From NCBI GenBank assembly GCA_021740825.1, contig JAIOZA010000033.1, positions 1-32,391 of the forward strand: 32,391 nucleotides of DNA. Direction: 5' to 3'. Position 1 is the stretch's first letter, and every line of letters starts with the position of its first letter. The stretch comes from Bacteroidia bacterium (lineage in GTDB: Bacteria > Bacteroidota > Bacteroidia > B-17B0 > Aurantibacillaceae). Positions 32,223 to 32,391 of this stretch are shown piece by piece. The notes below the pieces were generated by a model. It saw nothing but the letters and a program-made list of their open reading frames with translations, was not told the origin of the DNA and ran no database searches. The translations under genes and the position numbers were made by a program.

Positions 32223-32391
32223 GGGGTGTGTCGAATTATGGACACTCATTTAAAGGGGTCACATTAAAAAGTTGGGGATAAATTGCTAGGCAAATAATTT
32301 TTGCAGTCTAAAGAGGAAGAATTTTACATCAGTAACGCCTCTTAAATTTGCCCTAAAGTTTTTTATTTTTGAGTTAAACGATTCAGCGTTG
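32223..32391 (-). mobile_element. insertion sequence end, ISL3/ISAon1-like, continues past right edge
   Basis: The segment holds the 3' end of a transposase gene followed by about 63 bp of non-coding DNA that includes GGGTGTGTCGAATTATGGA, with TGTC and GACA in inverted orientation, as expected near an IS terminus. The outer boundary near 32223 is an estimate, since the other end and any target-site duplication are outside the window. Confidence 0.7.
32286..32391 (-). CDS. transposase C-terminus (ISL3/ISAon1-like), partial
   Basis: Reading leftwards from the window edge, 34 residues precede a TAG stop: NAESFNSKIKNFRANLRGV and then TDVKFFLFRLQKLFA. This is the typical tail of DDE transposases of the ISL3/ISAon1 type in Bacteroidota (NAESFNxKIKxFR then FFLFRLxKxFA). 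The Glu in this tail is likely the third catalytic acid of the DDE fold. The rest of the gene lies beyond 32391, so its integrity cannot be judged. Confidence 0.85.
   Translation of the reverse strand, partial: NAESFNSKIKNFRANLRGVTDVKFFLFRLQKLFA

Overview
The window looks like chromosomal DNA of an AT-rich member of the Bacteroidota, in the Flavobacteriales/Chitinophagales sphere but not resolvable further. The signs are a fused SecDF, type IX secretion (T9SS) C-terminal sorting domains, promoter boxes of the TAnnTTTG type, no obvious Shine-Dalgarno sequences, a long-form IspH, and surface proteins built from SprB, PKD, FISUMP, delta-60 and Reg_prop modules.

Left half (1-15427), almost all on the minus strand: the 5' part of a large secreted delta-60 repeat protein (cut by the left edge); uvrA; a Bacteroidota-type dispersed palindromic element; an ispH / DEDDh exonuclease / unknown-protein operon with 4-5 bp gaps; an 18-bp perfect inverted repeat; recF overlapping a DUF721 (DciA-like) gene; a TPR-OmpA-like envelope protein; and secDF with a clear intrinsic terminator. 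This half is mostly housekeeping: DNA repair, isoprenoid synthesis and protein export.

Right half (15560-32391), mostly on the plus strand: a secreted FG-GAP protein with a sorting domain; tRNA-Ser(GCT); an SRAP (YedK/HMCES-like) protein; a secreted RCC1-propeller/PKD protein; a thioredoxin-like (TlpA/ResA) lipid-free exported protein; a double-FISUMP secreted protein; a truncated DUF1016 gene; an SprB-repeat secreted protein; a 1063-aa membrane sensor that couples two Reg_prop propellers and Y_Y_Y to a SpoIIE-type PP2C phosphatase; and the end of an ISL3/ISAon1-like insertion sequence at the right edge. This half is an accessory, surface-facing region with clear signs of module shuffling.

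The most notable signals are: a GC-rich, NNC-codon-rich, C-type-lectin-like segment in the first FISUMP copy that resembles a diversity-generating-retroelement variable region; a gapless duplicated 100-bp promoter in front of two unrelated exported proteins; a sorting-domain cassette 92% identical between two otherwise diverged proteins; a DUF1016 nuclease cut off exactly at the next gene; and two genes whose -7 boxes sit so close to the ATG that leaderless mRNAs are expected. No reverse transcriptase, CRISPR array or integrase is visible in the window.
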